Shown piece after piece: positions 33,397-36,256 of a stretch of DNA of 36,256 nt. Where the stretch lies: contig JAFSWL010000045.1 in the NCBI GenBank assembly GCA_017444525.1, forward strand, positions 1-36,256, given 5' to 3'. This DNA is from Alphaproteobacteria bacterium. Its GTDB lineage: Bacteria > Pseudomonadota > Alphaproteobacteria > RF32 > CAG-239. The position numbers were made by a program, and so were the translations under genes. The notes under the pieces are model-generated. The model made no database searches and was not told where the DNA came from. It saw nothing but the letters and a program-made list of their open reading frames with translations. Numbering within the stretch: the stretch's first letter is position 1; each line of letters begins with the position of its first letter.

Positions 33397-33434
33397 AAAA
33401 AAAAAGAGGGGAGCCGAAAGTCTCCTCTTTTTTG
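33397..33434 (+). terminator. Rho-independent terminator
   Basis: AAAGAGG-GGAG pairs with CTCCTCTTT with a small bulge, followed by T-run. Confidence 0.75.
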
Positions 33435-33447
33435 TGTAATAAATATT

Positions 33448-33575
33448 GTCATATCGATTTTGCACAGCAAAAATTGAAAGCACAAATCTCCAAACTGATG
33501 AAAGACGAATATGATGAAATTGCTTGCAAAAAAAGCATTTATGAATATGTACTTTCGGAGATGAGCAGTGCTTAA
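33448..33575 (+). pseudogene. REP-like remnant fused to a coding remnant
   Basis: GTCATATCGATTTTGCACAG resembles the R1/R3 palindrome's core (TCGATTTTGCACCGCAAAA) with small changes. A frame through this sequence, 33456-33575, encodes about 39 coding-like residues (...KLKAQISKLMKDEYDEIACK...) and a stop, with no start codon. It may be the tail of a lost gene. No function can be given. Confidence 0.3.
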
Positions 33576-33626
33576 GTATTTGTGTGTTTAATGACAGCGA
33601 AAAGTGTGTGTTTTATATGTCTATTA

Positions 33627-35156
33627 TTACTGAGATTTACTCAAATCCGGTTTGCGTGCTACAATAACATAACCATAAACCGGTATTTCTGCTTCGTTAC
33701 GCAGAATGTGCTTTTCTGCCGAAATTATCTTAAATCCGACGCTTTTAAGCACCTTTTCCACATAAGAATAAGAATGAACAAAACGGCCGCTTGGAGCCAT
33801 GAAAAAGTCTTCTTTATTAAAATCATTTTCGGAAAAAGTAAAAACAAACAAACCATCTGGAGTGAGTGAACGCCAGATTCTGACGAATACTTTGGTTAAG
33901 TCACCAAAATACGTCAGTACATCTGCAGCGGTCATTATATGGAAAAAGTATTCGCTATTTTCCATATAATGACAAATATCATCGCAGATAAGTTGAGCGT
34001 AAACCTCTTTTTGTTCAGCTATTTCGAGCATTTTATCTGATAAATCGACTCCGATTAAGCCACGGCTCGAGGCAAACGGCTTGATGGCTTGTCCGCATAG
34101 TCCGGTTCCGCAGCCTAAATCAAGTATATGATACTTTTTAAAAATTGATTTTTTCAGATTCTTTTCCAGTGCTTCCATAATCAGTTTTGGAGCCTGATAT
34201 TCCAAGTCGGTCAATGTAGTCTCAAACTCAGGGGCAAAAGAATTAAAGGTTTCTCGAATAAAATCGGCATCTGAATTTTGCATGGCCTTACCATTAGTCA
34301 ATGCTAAACCTAGGTGCTGGGTTATTTTGTTGTCAGGAAAGAACTTAAGCCATTTCTGAGCATATTTTTTTGCTAAATCCGTACTTTTTTCGGAATAGCA
34401 TTCATATAGTAAATAACCAAAATTCAAGTGTGCAGCATTAGTTGGTTGAGCCAAATTTTTTATATAGCGCCAAGCAAAAAGTATACAATTTTCCCAATCG
34501 TTGTTTGAACGATAAGCATCGCTGAGGGAATTAAGCATTTCTAAATTAGTATTATCCAATTCAAAAGCACGCAGATACATATCTATGGCTTTTTCATATT
34601 TTCCCATAGAGTTAAGAGAGTTACCGGCTAAAATATAGGCGGTAGTGCTGGACGGATGGCGAGTCATAGATCTTTTTGCAAAATCGAGAGCCATAACATA
34701 TTTGCCGAGATAGTAATAAGTATTTGCCAGATTAATCATGGCAATATAACTATTGTTATTGAGATCATACATTTTTTGATAATATTGCAATGCTTCTTCG
34801 TATTCGGTATTGCAAAATGCAATATTGGCAAGATTCTGCCATGCAGCAATATTTTTTTTATTCAGGTTGAGAACCTTATGTGCATATTCACGCGCATGGT
34901 CGAAATCTTTCAATTCATAATAAGTGGTAGAAAGGTTGAGAGCCGCAGCTTCTGAATTATGGTTTGTTCTGTAAGCTTCAAGATAGTACGCAACAGCAGC
35001 TTCTTTATCTCCCAAAGCATCGAAACAGTTGCCGCAAGATATGGCGTACTTTTCGTTTTTGGGATTATCTCGCAGTAGTAATTGATAAATTTCGAGAGCT
35101 TTTGCGTATTCTTTCTCTCCGAACAATAAAGATGCCTGATGCTCTAAGTTTTCCAC
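33627..35156 (-). CDS. TPR-repeat methyltransferase (COG4976-like)
   Basis: A 509-aa soluble protein. Residues 1-270 hold about seven TPR repeats (for example AAWQNLANIAFCNTEYEEALQYYQKMYDLN), a protein-binding solenoid. Residues about 305-500 are a class I SAM-dependent methyltransferase with HILDLGCGTGLCGQAI as motif I and a segment FNSFAPEFETTL..LEYQAPKLIMEAL typical of TPR-methyltransferases. Substrate unknown. It is a single-gene unit; the DNA before its start is AT-rich. Confidence 0.87.
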   Translation of the reverse strand: MENLEHQASLLFGEKEYAKALEIYQLLLRDNPKNEKYAISCGNCFDALGDKEAAVAYYLEAYRTNHNSEAAALNLSTTYYELKDFDHAREYAHKVLNLNKKNIAAWQNLANIAFCNTEYEEALQYYQKMYDLNNNSYIAMINLANTYYYLGKYVMALDFAKRSMTRHPSSTTAYILAGNSLNSMGKYEKAIDMYLRAFELDNTNLEMLNSLSDAYRSNNDWENCILFAWRYIKNLAQPTNAAHLNFGYLLYECYSEKSTDLAKKYAQKWLKFFPDNKITQHLGLALTNGKAMQNSDADFIRETFNSFAPEFETTLTDLEYQAPKLIMEALEKNLKKSIFKKYHILDLGCGTGLCGQAIKPFASSRGLIGVDLSDKMLEIAEQKEVYAQLICDDICHYMENSEYFFHIMTAADVLTYFGDLTKVFVRIWRSLTPDGLFVFTFSENDFNKEDFFMAPSGRFVHSYSYVEKVLKSVGFKIISAEKHILRNEAEIPVYGYVIVARKPDLSKSQ

Positions 35157-35256
35157 ATTAACCTCAATTCAATAAACTGACAAGGAGTATACCATAGATT
35201 TAGGTAAAATAAAAGTAAAAATAAATACATTTTTATAAAAAAAATCAAAAAAAGTA

Positions 35257-35285
35257 TTGACTAGCGAAAATAAATATAGTAATAG
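35257..35285 (+). promoter_or_regulatory. Probable promoter of tRNA-Leu
   Basis: TTGACT (35257-35262), a 17-base spacer and TAATAG (35280-35285), 14 bases before the tRNA. Confidence 0.5.
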
Positions 35286-35299
35286 GTGTGATTGTCGAT

Positions 35300-35384
35300 G
35301 GGGTTGTGGCGGAATTGGTAGACGCGTCAGACTCAAAATCTGGTTCCTTCGGGAGTGAGAGTTCGATTCTCTCCGGCCCTACCA
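35300..35384 (+). tRNA. tRNA-Leu (CAA)
   Basis: An 85-nt class II tRNA with encoded CCA. Acceptor GGGGTTG/CGGCCCT, T-arm GAGAG-TTCGATT-CTCTC, and anticodon loop CTCAAAA in the stem TCAGA/TCTGG give anticodon CAA (reads TTG). A variable arm GTTCCTTCGGGAGT is typical of leucine tRNAs. Confidence 0.95.
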
Positions 35385-35388
35385 TCTA

Positions 35389-35427
35389 ATATCCTAACTT
35401 ATTGAAGTTAGGATATATTTTTTTTTG
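35389..35427 (+). terminator. Terminator of tRNA-Leu
   Basis: A perfect 12-bp stem ATATCCTAACTT/AAGTTAGGATAT with an ATTG loop and a long T-run. Confidence 0.9.
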
Positions 35428-35493
35428 AATCCTGAAAACCCCGCATTAGAAGCGTGGTTCAGTAAAGCTTATAGCAGTGAGGTTGTCAAAGCG

Positions 35494-35548
35494 CTCCAAT
35501 TAGGTTAAAATTTTGCTTTTCTCAAGACGCAAAATAACCTAATTGGAG
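35494..35548 (+). promoter_or_regulatory. Hairpin that can hide the tnpA ribosome-binding site
   Basis: CTCCAATTAGGTTA (35494-35507) pairs perfectly with TAACCTAATTGGAG (35535-35548), with an inner TTTTGC/GCAAAA pair. The right arm contains the GGAG of the ribosome-binding site, so the RNA can block translation of tnpA. This kind of control is known for IS200. Confidence 0.75.
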
Positions 35549-35555
35549 GTCAATT

Positions 35556-36010
35556 ATGAAAACTGACTTAGATAGATTAGCACATACAACATGGAATTGT
35601 AAATACCATATTGTATTCGCACCAAAGTATCGTCGTAAAGTGTTTTACGGTGGTAAACGCAATGAAATAGTAAAAATATTAAAAGAATTATGCAGGTGGA
35701 AAGGTGTAGAAATATTGGAAGGAGAAGCTTGTCCAGACCACATACACATATTAGTAAAGATACCACCAAAAATGAGTATTTCAGGATTTATGGGATTCTT
35801 AAAAGGAAAGAGTAGTCTCATGATATATAAAAGTGGAGCAACATAAAATACCAATACCGAAACAGAGAATTTTGGTGTAAGGGGTACTATGTTGATACGA
35901 CAGGTAAGAATACCGAAAAAATCATGGAATATATCAGAAATCAGCTTAAGGAAGATCAAATCGCCGAACAACTGACAATGGATTTGAACGACCCGTTTAC
36001 GGGTAAGTAG
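35556..36010 (+). pseudogene. tnpA: IS200/IS605 transposase TnpA, frameshifted
   Basis: The first 96 residues show a normal TnpA with the HUH-type motif DHIHILVKIP (His62 and His64). The frame then stops early (stop 35844-35846). A second frame continues from 35834 with WSN, CKGYYVDTTGKNTEK and MEYIRNQLK, the part with the catalytic Tyr, and stops at 36010. A one-base loss in the A-run at 35829-35832 explains it; -1 slippage there would also restore the frame. A sequencing error cannot be ruled out. Confidence 0.8.
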
Positions 36011-36090
36011 TAACAGATTGCGTCTGGCAGATTTTTGAGTGCCCCGTTCAGGGGATGCCAGTGGTAAAGGCTTATAGCCGCATATGAAGA

Positions 36091-36112
36091 ACCCCGCGTT
36101 TTACGCGGGGGT
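36091..36112 (+). repeat. IS right-end hairpin
   Basis: ACCCCGCG and CGCGGGG(G)T around a TTTTA loop, 80 bases after the tnpA stop. Confidence 0.7.
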
Positions 36113-36124
36113 TTCTTTTTGTAA

Positions 36125-36256
36125 TAAGAAAACCCCCAGATAGTCTGGGGGTTCCGGAAAGCTTATAGCTTTACATCGTAAAACCTCCTTTATATACTGA
36201 GTTAGACAGTCTGACCACTGAAAAACAAAATAATATAAAGGAGGTTTTAAAATGAC
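36125..36256 (+). mobile_element. Second IS200/IS605-type element, left end (cut by window edge)
   Basis: A perfect 10-bp left-end hairpin (36131-36140 with 36144-36153), then AAAGCTTATAGC (36158-36169, identical to the first element) and a 16-bp hairpin (36180-36195 with 36233-36248), whose right arm contains the AAGGAGG of the next transposase. The start codon ATG is at 36252. It directly follows the first element in the same direction. Confidence 0.7.
36252..36256 (+). CDS. tnpA: Start of a second transposase gene (5 bases in window)
   Basis: Only the start codon and two bases are inside the window. The call rests on the IS200-like left end and the ribosome-binding-site hairpin in front of it. 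Confidence 0.45.

Larger units (their letters stand above)
35430..36118 (+). mobile_element. IS200/IS605-type element, complete ends, frameshifted tnpA
   Basis: About 690 bp. Left-end hairpin AACCCCGC/GCGTGGTT (35437-35459), the motif AAAGCTTATAGC (35464-35475), an RNA hairpin over the tnpA ribosome-binding site (35494-35548), tnpA (35556-36010), AAAGGCTTATAGCC (36066-36079) and the right-end hairpin (36091-36112). No terminal inverted repeat or target duplication is needed for this family. It sits beside the T-run of the tRNA-Leu terminator. Confidence 0.85.

Noticed and set aside
33582-33869. Open frame on the plus strand over the end of the TPR-methyltransferase gene
   Set aside because: It is antisense to a well-supported gene, with no ribosome-binding site and no protein-like composition.

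Overview
The window looks like a chromosomal segment of a low-GC, probably gut-associated, uncultured alphaproteobacterium. This is an inference. The main clues are the order ihfB - LapA-like membrane protein - accD, which is familiar from Alphaproteobacteria, an EIIA(Man)-type PTS protein paired with HPr without any sugar permease, a dual-ATPase ybhGFSR-type exporter, and AT-rich intergenic DNA. No rRNA, CRISPR array or prophage structural gene is visible. One tRNA, tRNA-Leu(CAA), is present.

Layout. 1-538: right end of an IS200/IS605 element lying inside a broken PiT phosphate transporter gene. 588-3923 (minus): an orphan beta-rich protein, then accD, a LapA-like protein, ihfB and tsaB. 4033-8737 (plus): a PAS-only membrane protein, an acidic/basic orphan, a small orphan, EIIA(Man), HPr and a beta-type DNA methyltransferase; the last four are joined by 4-base overlaps. 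8915-22762: an accessory region of orphan genes mixed with a histidine phosphatase, an MFS transporter, nagZ with a deoxyribosyltransferase-phosphoesterase fusion, a DMT transporter, a GIY-YIG nuclease gene inside REP-like palindromes, and a kinase / HAD / P-loop operon. 22795-27522 (minus): the ybhGFSR-like exporter. 27523-29191: a gene-free stretch with a candidate structured RNA, then three small membrane proteins, two of them paralogues. 29316-35156: ligA, HU, a MORN-type lipoprotein, a Cys-rich lipoprotein and a TPR-methyltransferase. 35300-36256: tRNA-Leu and two tandem IS200-like elements.

How it fits together. Core genes use ordinary Shine-Dalgarno sites (for example ligA, nagZ, HU and the 32951 lipoprotein). 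The orphans at 8915, 10635, 13470, 22193, 28083, 28494 and 28946 mostly lack one and use more C/G-ending codons by eye, so they look like a separate, possibly acquired, gene set. Two orphan transcription units (13470 and 19314) carry the same promoter-proximal sequence and 5' leader hairpin, and part of the same block precedes 10635.

The most interesting items are: (1) the GIY-YIG gene flanked by inverted REP-like palindromes and 101-bp direct repeats of the neighbouring gene's 3' end; (2) a probable 200-nt structured non-coding RNA at 27637-27837 with its own sigma70-type promoter and a 10-bp closing helix; (3) the shared leader hairpin of orphan genes; (4) the DNA methyltransferase coupled to a regulatory PTS operon; (5) the PAS protein that has no kinase domain.
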